Source: Burkholderia sp. SRS-W-2-2016
GTDB taxonomy: Bacteria > Pseudomonadota > Gammaproteobacteria > Burkholderiales > Burkholderiaceae
DNA: 64,000 nt
Direction: 5' to 3'
Assembly (NCBI RefSeq): GCF_001931485.1
Contig: NZ_MSDV01000055.1
Coordinates: forward strand, 1 to 64,000
The translations under genes were made by a program, and so were the position numbers. The notes beneath the pieces were generated by a model, which was not told the origin of the DNA, made no database searches, and was given only the letters and a program-made list of their open reading frames with translations. Shown here in pieces: positions 27,495 to 34,806 of the stretch. The first letter of the stretch is position 1, and the number at the start of each line of letters is the position of its first letter.

Positions 27495-27778
27495 GGACAC
27501 GTTGCGTGCGCCGACGATCAGGCGCTCGCCGACGGGTCGCCGAGGCCGGGCTAAGCAGTTTTCAGTTTGCGCGGGTGTGTCGTCACGAGACCGGCGAGAC
27601 GCCGCATCGGTTCGTCACGCGCATAGGGCTCGACGAGCCGGCGCGCCGTTACGCGCCACCGCTCCTAGCGTGCTGCACATCGCGCTCGAGGTTGGATTCG
27701 AGAGTGCCTGTCATTTCTCCGTACAGTTCAAGCGGGGCTAATCGTGTGACGCCGCTCGCCTACCGGTTGGGCGGTTGA
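27495..27778 (+). pseudogene. Remnant of an AraC-family regulator (HTH region, frameshifted)
   Basis: Fragments in two frames together spell an AraC C-terminal double HTH. In one frame GLSSFQFARVCRHETGETPH runs on to a conserved RFVTRIGLDE segment (about 27545-27640). After a frame change come VLHIALEVGFESACHFSVQFK (about 27675-27735) and then, back in the first frame, VTPLAYR before the stop at 27778. Two frame changes and no intact N-terminal domain make it a decayed gene. It may be a relic of an older regulator of the neighbouring amidase or DUF3830 gene. Confidence 0.75.
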
Positions 27779-28143
27779 TACGAATGGCGCTCCGGGCCCC
27801 CGCCCGCGCTCATCCGTCGCAAAGCCGGCAACTCGCGCCGCGCGGTGATTGCCGCGGGCAGGGCCGGTATTGCTTACCGATTGTAATCTTGTCCTATCGC
27901 AGTGTGCGTTGCATTGCGCAGCTTGCAAACTACGAAGTTTCGGGGCTGCCCGGCGCGCGATCTGGCACGTTGGTCGCCTGCGACGTGCGCGAGCGGGATA
28001 CACAGGTCGAACTGGCCTGACCAGTGGGCCGGTAACTGTACCTGTCGAAGGCTTGCATCGGACGACAGAATGGCGCTCGCGAGACTTCGCCCCCGAGCAT
28101 GGCCGACCGATCCCCCTTCAATTCGTCACACGGATACCCAGCG
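27779..28143. other. Intergenic region, no gene supported
   Basis: 365 bp with several short overlapping frames and no codon bias or family similarity. It presumably holds the promoter of the DUF3830 gene; no distinct box was recognised. Confidence 0.4.
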
Positions 28144-28569
28144 ATGACCCGACTCAAGATAACCGCCTGCGGCCATACCTTCATTGCCGAAACCCACCCC
28201 GATGCGCCGCAGACGGTGGCCGCGTTCCTGAAACTGCTGCCGTACCGGCAGAAGCTGATCCACGTGCGCTGGAGCGGCGAGGGCTGCTGGGTGCCGCTCG
28301 GCGATTTCAAGCTCGAAAACGACGGCGTCGCGGTCGGCTTCGAGAATCACACGAGCCATCCGTCGGTCGGCGACATCCTGTTCTATCCGGGCGGCTATAG
28401 CGAGACCGAAATCATCCTCGCGTACGGCTCGTGCTGCTTCGCGAGCAAGCTCGGACAGCTCGCGGGCAATCACTTCCTGACCATCGTCGAGGGCAAGGAA
28501 AAGCTGCGCGAACTGGGCGTCAAGGTGCTGTGGGAAGGCGCGCAGGACGTCGTGTTCGAAAAGCTCTGA
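28144..28569 (+). CDS. DUF3830 family protein
   Basis: 141 residues, the typical length of DUF3830 proteins, which have a cyclophilin-like fold and unknown function. Diagnostic stretches are HVRWSGEGCWVPLGDF near residue 40, HPSVGDILFYPGG near 76 and FASKLGQLAGNHF near 100. The ATG at 28144 is preferred to an in-frame ATG at 28099 because the added residues do not resemble the family; neither start has a clear SD. DUF3830 genes often sit beside amidase or hydantoinase genes; here the amidase is 2.2 kb upstream. Confidence 0.8.
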   Translation: MTRLKITACGHTFIAETHPDAPQTVAAFLKLLPYRQKLIHVRWSGEGCWVPLGDFKLENDGVAVGFENHTSHPSVGDILFYPGGYSETEIILAYGSCCFASKLGQLAGNHFLTIVEGKEKLRELGVKVLWEGAQDVVFEKL

Positions 28570-28692
28570 ACGCTGCTGCGCGGAACCGCGGCATGCCGTC
28601 GCCGGGCACAACCGATGCTTGATTGAAGGGCCGCGCGCGTTTCGACCTTCGTCGCGCGCCCGGCACATCGGGCTGTCCCGCGAGGAGGCGCC

Positions 28693-29727
28693 ATGCGATG
28701 TATCGATGAGCGGTTCCGCACTGTAGTTTTTGCCATCACCGTGGCGTTGCTGTCCGCATGCGGCGGCGGTGGCGGATCGGATCAAGGCAATGCGTCGGCG
28801 CCGCCCGCGCCGGCGACTCCGCCCGGCGGCGTCAGCCTGCAGGTCGTCTCGTTCGGCGACAGTCTGTCCGACGTCGGCACCTATGCGCCGCTCGCGAGCG
28901 TGGTGGGCGGCGGGCGCTTCACGACCAATCCCGGCCAGGTGTGGGCGCAAAACGTCGCGCAGTACTACGGCGATACGCTCGCCGCCGCGTACACGATCGA
29001 CGCGACCCACAAACTGAGCGCGCAAAGCGGCCTCGGTTATGCGGAAGGCGGCGCGACGGTGGCGACGCCCGCCAATCAGAACGACTATCTGACCGACGTG
29101 ATCGGCAATGTCGAAATGCCGGTCAATCAGCAGCTATCGAGTTATCTCGCCGCGCACGGCAGTTTCAACAGTGGGCAACTCGTGCTCGTGTGGGCCGGCG
29201 CGAACGACGTGCTGCGCGCCGGCACGCCGCCCGCCGCGACCGCGATCGTGCAGACGGCGGCCACTACGCTCGCGCAACTGGTCGCGCAGATCGTGCAGAA
29301 CGGCGCCGCGCACGTGGTGGTGATCAATCTGCCGAATATCGGCCTTGCGCCGAAGGGACTCGCCGCAACGGATGGCGGCGCGAATCTGACCCAGTTGTCG
29401 CAACTGTTCAATCAGACCTTGAACGCGGCGCTGCAAACCGAAGGGATTCAGGCGAAAGTAATCGAGGTCGATTCGTTTAGTTGGACGAATCAGACGATCG
29501 CGAACTTCCAGGCGAACGGCTTTGCCGTGTCGAACACCGGGCAGGCCTGCGACCCGAATAAAACGCCGAAAGACACTTCACTGCTGTGTTCGCCGGCGAC
29601 TTATGCAAGCGCCAATGCGGATCAAACGTATATGTTCGCCGACGATCTGCATCCGACCACGCACATGCATGCGCTGTTCGCGCAGTACGTCGAGCAGCAG
29701 ATCGCGCACAGTGGGTTGGGGCGGTGA
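28693..29727 (+). CDS. SGNH/GDSL hydrolase lipoprotein
   Basis: 344 residues with a lipoprotein signal (lipobox LLSAC, Cys at about 23) followed by a Gly/Pro-rich spacer. The SGNH blocks are clear: SFGDSLSDVGTY (nucleophile Ser at about 58), WAGANDVLRAG and DDLHPTTHMHALFAQYV with the Asp/His pair. GAGGAGG precedes the start. An esterase or lipase anchored in the outer membrane is expected; the substrate is unknown. Monocistronic, followed by a long GC hairpin. Confidence 0.9.
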   Translation: MRCIDERFRTVVFAITVALLSACGGGGGSDQGNASAPPAPATPPGGVSLQVVSFGDSLSDVGTYAPLASVVGGGRFTTNPGQVWAQNVAQYYGDTLAAAYTIDATHKLSAQSGLGYAEGGATVATPANQNDYLTDVIGNVEMPVNQQLSSYLAAHGSFNSGQLVLVWAGANDVLRAGTPPAATAIVQTAATTLAQLVAQIVQNGAAHVVVINLPNIGLAPKGLAATDGGANLTQLSQLFNQTLNAALQTEGIQAKVIEVDSFSWTNQTIANFQANGFAVSNTGQACDPNKTPKDTSLLCSPATYASANADQTYMFADDLHPTTHMHALFAQYVEQQIAHSGLGR

Positions 29728-29779
29728 GGACGGCTGCGCAATGAGCCGGTGGGAGAGGGCTACTTCTGCTACTTCTATC

Positions 29780-29817
29780 CGCGCCGCGCCTTGCAAAAGT
29801 GCAGGAGGCGCGGCGCG
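29780..29817. terminator. Long GC hairpin between convergent genes
   Basis: An 11-bp perfect stem (CGCGCCGCGCC/GGCGCGGCGCG) with an additional TTGCA/TGCA pairing in the loop, between the GDSL gene and the convergent OFA operon. No long T tract, so it is a terminator-like structure. Confidence 0.5.
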
Positions 29818-29834
29818 CGTCACTTCAGTTCACA

Positions 29835-29963
29835 TCACTTGAACAGCTTCATCGCCTGCGTCAGCGTATTGATCACGCCCCACGCGAGCGGAATCATCAC
29901 GTACAGCCAGAACACGGCGAGCTTCGCCTTGTTGGTCGGATGAGCGGTTTGAACGGTCGACAT
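29835..29963 (-). CDS. 42-residue membrane protein, MFS (OFA) transporter small subunit
   Basis: A 42-residue frame, MSTVQTAHPTNKAKLAVFWL at the start and ending TLTQAMKLFK, with one transmembrane helix (about residues 14-34) containing an IPLAWGV segment. An excellent AAGGAG lies 6 nt before the ATG and overlaps the stop of the upstream OFA transporter gene (10-bp gap), so the two are translationally linked. Proteins of this type accompany OFA-family antiporters in other proteobacteria and are annotated as MFS transporter small subunits. It may stabilise or regulate the large subunit; no direct activity is known to me. Confidence 0.85.
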   Translation of the reverse strand: MSTVQTAHPTNKAKLAVFWLYVMIPLAWGVINTLTQAMKLFK

Positions 29964-29973
29964 GCGGATCTCC

Positions 29974-31377
29974 TTACGCGCCCTTGGCGACTTGTGCGTC
30001 GGTCATGTGGTGCTTCTCGTCCACGCGTTTGACCAGCAGGTTGCAGATAAAGCCGATCACCAGCAGCACGGCCATGATGTGCACGGTCATCGTGTACGCG
30101 TCCGCCTTGGCGACGCCGTTCGCGACTTCGTACGCGCGGATGTAGTTGACCAGCACCGGACCGGCGACACCGGCCGCGGCCCACGCGGTCAGCAGACGGC
30201 CGTGAATGCCGCCGACGAACGCGGTGCCGAACATGTCGGCGAGATACGCCGGCACTGTCGCGAAGCCGCCGCCGTACATCGACAGGATGATGCAGTAGGT
30301 CAGCACGAACAGCGCGATCTGGCCGTTCGACGCGAAACTCGGCACCAGGTAGTACAGCACCGCGCCCAGCACGAAGAAGATGAAGTAGGTGTTCTTGCGG
30401 CCGACCCAGTCGGAGGCCGACGCCCACACGAAACGCCCGCCCATGTTGAACAGCGACAGCAGCCCGACGAAGCCCGCGGCCGCGGCCGGCGTCACCGTGT
30501 CCTTGAAGCTCTCCTGAATCATCACCGAAGCCTGGCCGAGAATGCCGATGCCGGCCGTCACGTTCAGGAACAGCACCAGCCAGATCAGATAGAACTGCGG
30601 GGTCTTCAGCGCCTGATCGATATGCACGTGATTGCGCGTGATCAGACGGTGCTGCGTTGCCGCGGGCGGCGTCCAGCCGGCCGGCTTCCAGTCCGCCGGC
30701 GGCACCCGGATCGCCAGCGCGCCGATCGTCATCGAGATGAAATAGACGATGCCGAGCACGACGAAGGTCTCCGCCACGCCGACGCTCGTCGCGCTGTGGA
30801 AGTGGTTCATCAGCGCGACCGACAACGGCGCGGCGATCATCGCGCCGCCGCCGAAGCCCATGATCGCCATCCCGGTCGCCATCCCGCGGCGGTCCGGAAA
30901 CCAGCGGATCAGCGTCGACACCGGCGACACGTAGCCGAGCCCGAGCCCGATCCCGCCGATCACCCCATAGCCGAGATAAAGCAGCACGATCTGGTGCAGA
31001 TACACGCCGAGCGCGGATACGAGGAAGCCGCCGCCGAAGCAGCATGCGGCGGTAAACATCGTGCGGCGCGGGCCGACGTGTTCGAGCCATTTACCGGCGA
31101 ATGCCGCCGACAGACCGAGAAACACGATCGCCAGCGAGAAGATCCAGCCCAGTTCGGTCAGCGACCAGTCGCCGGGCGCGGACTGGTTGATGCCGACTAC
31201 CTTCGTCAGAGGTCCGTTGAATACGGAGAACGCGTAGGCCTGGCCGATACACAGATGCACGGCGAGGGCGGCGGGCGGCACCATCCAGCGCGAAAAACCG
31301 GGTTGCGCGACAGTCGCCTGTTTGGAAAAGAACGGGGCTGGGCCGTGCTGGCCGCTCGGCTCACTGATACTACTCAT
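29974..31377 (-). CDS. OFA-family MFS transporter (oxalate/formate-antiporter type)
   Basis: 467 residues with about 12 transmembrane helices after a 30-residue cytosolic N-terminus. OFA-type features are the N-terminal AVHLCIGQAYAFSVF, the loop RWFPDRRGMATGMAIMGFG and a long central loop (about 225-260). It exchanges small carboxylates or formate, but the family also includes transporters of other monocarboxylates. Minus strand, upstream partner of the 42-residue protein. It faces the MHS transporter, GntR regulator and frc operon, so import of the acid degraded by that operon is likely. Confidence 0.87.
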   Translation of the reverse strand: MSSISEPSGQHGPAPFFSKQATVAQPGFSRWMVPPAALAVHLCIGQAYAFSVFNGPLTKVVGINQSAPGDWSLTELGWIFSLAIVFLGLSAAFAGKWLEHVGPRRTMFTAACCFGGGFLVSALGVYLHQIVLLYLGYGVIGGIGLGLGYVSPVSTLIRWFPDRRGMATGMAIMGFGGGAMIAAPLSVALMNHFHSATSVGVAETFVVLGIVYFISMTIGALAIRVPPADWKPAGWTPPAATQHRLITRNHVHIDQALKTPQFYLIWLVLFLNVTAGIGILGQASVMIQESFKDTVTPAAAAGFVGLLSLFNMGGRFVWASASDWVGRKNTYFIFFVLGAVLYYLVPSFASNGQIALFVLTYCIILSMYGGGFATVPAYLADMFGTAFVGGIHGRLLTAWAAAGVAGPVLVNYIRAYEVANGVAKADAYTMTVHIMAVLLVIGFICNLLVKRVDEKHHMTDAQVAKGA

Positions 31378-31774
31378 GGTCGTCTCCTTGGGAGGGAATT
31401 CTTTGTTATCGGCGCTTAATACAGATTTTTTAGGCGTGTGATGTAAATAGGCGGGCCAATCTCGCCCTTTTTAATATGTATTTTTATTTCATATGACCTG
31501 GTTCGAGTGAGCGGAAATGGCGCCTGGCTCGACAATAGGCCGCGTAGAACGGCTGCGCAATATGAAGTACGACGACATAAGGTGTGGTCCCGATGAAATG
31601 TCGCCGTAATCGGAGCGGCTGTGCAAATCGTGGGAAAAGCAGACTGTGTGGGCGGTAAAGGCGACCGGCGGGGCGGGATGATACCCGGAAAAGCGACGGG
31701 CCGGGGCGCCTGTCGGCGGCCCCGGCCCGTCATGTCTGACGACAGATGTGATCTGCCGATTTATTGAACCGGAT
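31378..31774. other. Intergenic region upstream of the OFA transporter
   Basis: 397 bp. The part near 31420-31500 is AT-rich (TTTTTAATATG and TATTTTTATTTCATATG stretches) and should hold the OFA promoter on the minus strand. The distal end contains the terminator of the MHS gene. No coding frame is supported. Confidence 0.45.
31690..31731 (-). terminator. Rho-independent terminator of the MHS transporter gene
   Basis: A 13-bp perfect stem, GACGGGCCGGGGC with GCCCCGGCCCGTC, 11-nt loop. On the minus strand it is followed by GCTTTTCC. It sits 44 bp beyond the stop of the MHS gene. Confidence 0.75.
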
Positions 31775-33094
31775 TTATTGAACCGTGCGGCCCGTTTTCA
31801 TCTGCGCGGCGACCACCAGCGAGATCAGACAGCCGAGCGCCAGATAGCCGGCCACCGGATGCCACGAGCCGCCGGCGAGACCGACCAGCGCGACCGCGAT
31901 AAACGGCGTGAAGCCGCCGCCGACCACGCTCGCCACCTGATAGCCGACGCCCGCGCCGCTGTAGCGGTATTCGGTGCCGAACAGCTCGGTGAACATCGGC
32001 TGCTGCACGCTGACCACCATGTCGTGCGCGATATTCGCGAGCAGCACCGCGAACACGACGATCCACACGGTCGAGCGCGCTTCCAGCGCGAGGAAGAACG
32101 GCACCGCGCTGAGCAGCCCGACCAGCGCGCCGATCATATAGATGCGGCGGCGCCCGAAGCGGTCGGCGAGCAACGCGAAGCACGGAATCGTCACGCAGCT
32201 GAGCGCGCCGACGATAAAGCCGATCGTCAGAAAGAATTCGCGCGGCATGTGCAGGTTCGCGGTCGAGTAGTTCAGCGCGAACGCGGTCACGATGTACATC
32301 GTGAACAGCTCGGCGAGGCGCAGCGCGATGATCAGCAGGAACGCCTTCGGATGACGCAGCAGCGCCTCGACGATCGGCAGACGCACGCGGCGCTCGCCCT
32401 GCTTGCCGACTTTCTCGACGAATTCCCGCGACTCCTCCATGCTCGAGCGGATCCACAGCGCGATCAGCACCAGCACGACGCTGAACAGGAACGGCAGACG
32501 CCAGCCCCAGCTGAGGAACGACGCGTTGTCCATCGAGCGGCTGATCGCCGCGATGAAGCCGGTCGACAGCACCAGCCCGACGCCGTAGCCGACCTGCACG
32601 CCGCTGCTGTAGAACGCCTTCTTTTTCTCCGGCGCGCTTTCGACCGCCATCAACGCCGCGCCGCCCCATTCGCCGCCGACCGCGAAGCCCTGAATCGCGC
32701 GCAGCGTGACGAGCAGCACCGGCGCCCACCAGCCGATCGTCGAGAACGCCGGCAACAGCCCGATCGCCGCGGTCGACAGACCCATCATCATCACCGTCAG
32801 CACCAGCATGCGCTTGCGCCCGAGGCGGTCGCCGTAGTGGCCGAACACGAAGCCGCCGAGCGGGCGGAACAGGAAGCCGACGCCGAACGTCGCGAACGCG
32901 GCGAGCGTGCCCATCGCCGGGCTGACGGCCGGGAAGAACTCGGCGTTGAACACCAGCGCGGCGACGATGCCGTACAGCAGAAAGTCGTACCAGTCGACCA
33001 CGGCGCCGATAAAGCTGCCGAGCGCGGCCTTGCGCGCCTGACTGCGCGTGGTGCAATGGGAGGCCACTGCGGCCTGCGGATGGGTGGTGCTCAT
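31775..33094 (-). CDS. MFS metabolite:H+ symporter (MHS family)
   Basis: 439 residues, 12 predicted transmembrane segments. MHS features are the N-terminal ALGSFIGAVVDWYDFLLYG, the A motif HYGDRLGRKRML, RAIQGFAVGGEWGGAAL and the half-repeat ADRFGRRRIY. This is the family of KgtP, ShiA and ProP, which take up dicarboxylates or other organic acids with protons. Its clustering with frc and the ThDP enzyme suggests an organic-acid substrate. Minus strand, divergent from the GntR-regulator gene. Confidence 0.87.
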   Translation of the reverse strand: MSTTHPQAAVASHCTTRSQARKAALGSFIGAVVDWYDFLLYGIVAALVFNAEFFPAVSPAMGTLAAFATFGVGFLFRPLGGFVFGHYGDRLGRKRMLVLTVMMMGLSTAAIGLLPAFSTIGWWAPVLLVTLRAIQGFAVGGEWGGAALMAVESAPEKKKAFYSSGVQVGYGVGLVLSTGFIAAISRSMDNASFLSWGWRLPFLFSVVLVLIALWIRSSMEESREFVEKVGKQGERRVRLPIVEALLRHPKAFLLIIALRLAELFTMYIVTAFALNYSTANLHMPREFFLTIGFIVGALSCVTIPCFALLADRFGRRRIYMIGALVGLLSAVPFFLALEARSTVWIVVFAVLLANIAHDMVVSVQQPMFTELFGTEYRYSGAGVGYQVASVVGGGFTPFIAVALVGLAGGSWHPVAGYLALGCLISLVVAAQMKTGRTVQ

Positions 33095-33435
33095 CGGGTC
33101 ATGTCTCCTGTTCGGACGGCGTGATGCTTGAGTGGGTCGAGCCGGGGCGCGATGTCCGGAAGGTTAATGAGACGACCTCGGTCTCACAACCCGTCCGGAC
33201 GGCAAAATGCGCGATCATCGCACGTCACTGCGCGCATAGCGCGCGTTTTGCGCGTTTACACCGAGCGTGAGCGAAGAGGAGAGGCGACGGCGCAACCGGT
33301 GGGGCCCGCGCGTGCTAACGTGGAAGTAGTCTCAAAAACAACAACGCGTTGATATACTACATACCGAATATTGAAAAATGCGGCGTTGCAGCATATGATT
33401 GAGGAATTCGTTCTCTCAATCGTCTGGAGTGACAA
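33095..33435. other. Divergent promoter region, MHS transporter / GntR regulator
   Basis: 341 bp without a supported gene. It contains a perfect 12-bp palindrome CCGTCCGGACGG (33191-33202). A degenerate copy of the GATATATC operator seen in front of the ThDP gene occurs as TGATATACTAC (33350-33360). Both could take part in control of the flanking genes. Confidence 0.45.
33350..33360. promoter_or_regulatory. Degenerate GntR-type operator candidate
   Basis: TGATATACTAC resembles the TGATATATCA core found twice before the ThDP gene. Its location upstream of the gntR gene suits autoregulation. Weak evidence: one arm is imperfect. Confidence 0.3.
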
Positions 33436-33657
33436 GTGGATTTTGTGCCTCTCGCGCTGTTCGCCATGGCTGTCGTAACGTTGGGCTCCGCCGCCACGGT
33501 TTTGTTGACCGACGGGATTCCCGAGTCGGTCGCGCAATTCGCATCCCGGCATGGCCGCTTCATCGGCCTGGGCGAGGCGCGCGGCAACACGGCGTCGGCG
33601 CTCAATCGCGCGCATGTTCCAGCAGAGGCGATGAATGTCGTCAGAACTTCAAACTGA
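33436..33657 (+). CDS. Possible 73-residue membrane protein overlapping gntR
   Basis: A GTG-initiated frame with GGAG 6 nt upstream. The first 28 residues are hydrophobic (PLALFAMAVVTLGSAATVLL) and a soluble tail follows. Third-position GC is high, as in true genes of this region. It overlaps the start of the GntR regulator by 23 nt, so it could act as a coupled leader peptide as well as a protein. No family similarity is recognised, and it may be spurious. Confidence 0.35.
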   Translation: MDFVPLALFAMAVVTLGSAATVLLTDGIPESVAQFASRHGRFIGLGEARGNTASALNRAHVPAEAMNVVRTSN

Positions 33658-34354
33658 AGCAGTGGCCACCCCGCTGACTTTGTCTTTGCAGCCGATCGGC
33701 GCGAGTGCGAGCTTGCGCGATCAGGCGTACGCGATGCTGCGTCAGGCGATCGCCGACGCGGACATCTACCAGAATCGCGAAGAAATCCGTCTCGACGAGC
33801 GCGTGCTCAGCGAATCGCTCGGCGTGAGCCGCACGCCGGTGCGCGAGGCGATGACCTTGCTCGAGCAGGAAGGCTTTCTGCGCATGGTGCCGCGGCGCGG
33901 CATCTATATCGTGCGCAAGAGCAAGCGCGAAATCGTCGAAATGATCCAGATGTGGGCCGCGCTCGAAAGCATGGCCGCGCGTCTCGCCACGCTGCACGCG
34001 AGCGACGCGGAAATCGGCCGCCTGCGCCATATGTTCGACAACTTCCGCGACTCCACGCCGGCCGAGCATATCGCCGAGTATTCGGATGCGAACATCGCGT
34101 TTCATCAGGCGATCGTCGAGTTGTCGAAGTCGCAGATCATCCTCGACACGATCAAGAACATCTTCATCCACGTGCGCGCGATCCGGCGCATGACCATCTC
34201 GCAGAGCGACCGCGCGGCGCGTTCGATCGTCGATCATCTGCGCATCATCGAAGCGCTCGAGAAGCGCGATACCGAACTTGCCGAGCGGCTCACGCGTCAG
34301 CATTCGCTCGATCTGGCGGCGTTCGTCGAAGCGAATTGCGATTTTCTCGATTGA
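33635..34354 (+). CDS. GntR-family regulator, FCD (FadR) subfamily
   Basis: 239 residues. A winged HTH (about 28-95) has SLRDQAYAMLRQAI and the recognition region VLSESLGVSRTPVREAMTLL. The FCD ligand domain (about 100-230) has a metal/ligand-binding Asp/His set (DANIAFHQAI and the later VDHLRIIEAL and RQHSLDL). FCD regulators usually repress catabolic genes and are released by the substrate acid. The ThDP-frc operon starts 452 bp downstream on the same strand, with two GATATATC palindromes in its leader, the most likely targets. A strong terminator follows this gene. Confidence 0.9.
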   Translation: MSSELQTEAVATPLTLSLQPIGASASLRDQAYAMLRQAIADADIYQNREEIRLDERVLSESLGVSRTPVREAMTLLEQEGFLRMVPRRGIYIVRKSKREIVEMIQMWAALESMAARLATLHASDAEIGRLRHMFDNFRDSTPAEHIAEYSDANIAFHQAIVELSKSQIILDTIKNIFIHVRAIRRMTISQSDRAARSIVDHLRIIEALEKRDTELAERLTRQHSLDLAAFVEANCDFLD

Positions 34355-34393
34355 GTAGCGGTTAGGCGCCCGGTTGGGGCGCGGCAGGACCCG

Positions 34394-34427
34394 AAGCCCG
34401 CGGTGCATTGGCACCGCGGGCTTTTTT
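34394..34427 (+). terminator. Rho-independent terminator after gntR
   Basis: A 13-bp stem (AAGCCCGCGGTGC/GCACCGCGGGCTT) with an ATTG loop and a T6 run, 40 bp after the gntR stop. Confidence 0.93.
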
Positions 34428-34534
34428 GCGTCCGGCGTTTGGACAGTAACGGGAGTTCTGCGCGGAGCGGGGCGGGGGGAGCGCTAATCGCCTCTGCGGG
34501 ATAAACCGCGCTTGACTGTCTCAGAAATATGGTA

Positions 34535-34548
34535 TGTGATATATCAAC
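34535..34548. promoter_or_regulatory. GATATATC operator, distal copy
   Basis: TGTGATATATCAAC, with a perfect TGATATATCA core at 34537-34546. A TTGACT hexamer (34512-34517) lies 17 nt before it, so it may overlap a -10 element. It shares its core with the 34691-34706 site. Confidence 0.6.
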
Positions 34549-34690
34549 GCCGGACGCAGAACATTCCGGCTCGGTGTTTTCCCTTGAAACGACCTTCGCG
34601 ACGCGCGTAATTCCGGCGCAAAGCCGCGCAGGAAAAGGCTTCAGCAGCAACCCGACGCACCCGACTTATCTCGAAATTGGCCTTGATTGA

Positions 34691-34706
34691 ATGTGATATA
34701 TCACAT
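34691..34706. promoter_or_regulatory. GATATATC operator, proximal 16-bp palindrome
   Basis: ATGTGATATATCACAT is a perfect 16-bp palindrome 100 bp before the ThDP gene. A TTGATT hexamer (34683-34688) lies just upstream, so a bound repressor would cover the promoter. The size and symmetry fit an FCD-GntR dimer, most probably the regulator encoded at 33635. Confidence 0.7.
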
Positions 34707-34806
34707 ACGGTATGGAGCGGGGCAGGCGCGACGCTTCATGCCGATCGACCGCAAGTGAACCCGCATGGGACCGGAGTGACAACTCCGATCGACAAAGGAG
34801 ACAACC

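Larger units (their letters stand above)
34355..34806. other. Regulatory leader between gntR and the ThDP-frc operon
   Basis: 452 bp that hold the gntR terminator, two operator palindromes and the operon promoter. The ATG of the ThDP gene is preceded by AAAGGAG (34795-34801). No coding frame of its own is supported. Confidence 0.6.

Noticed and set aside
27376..27741. Intact small gene in the AraC remnant
   Set aside because: Its first half has no similarity and only the end matches AraC; the rest of the motif lies in another frame, so it is a decayed gene.
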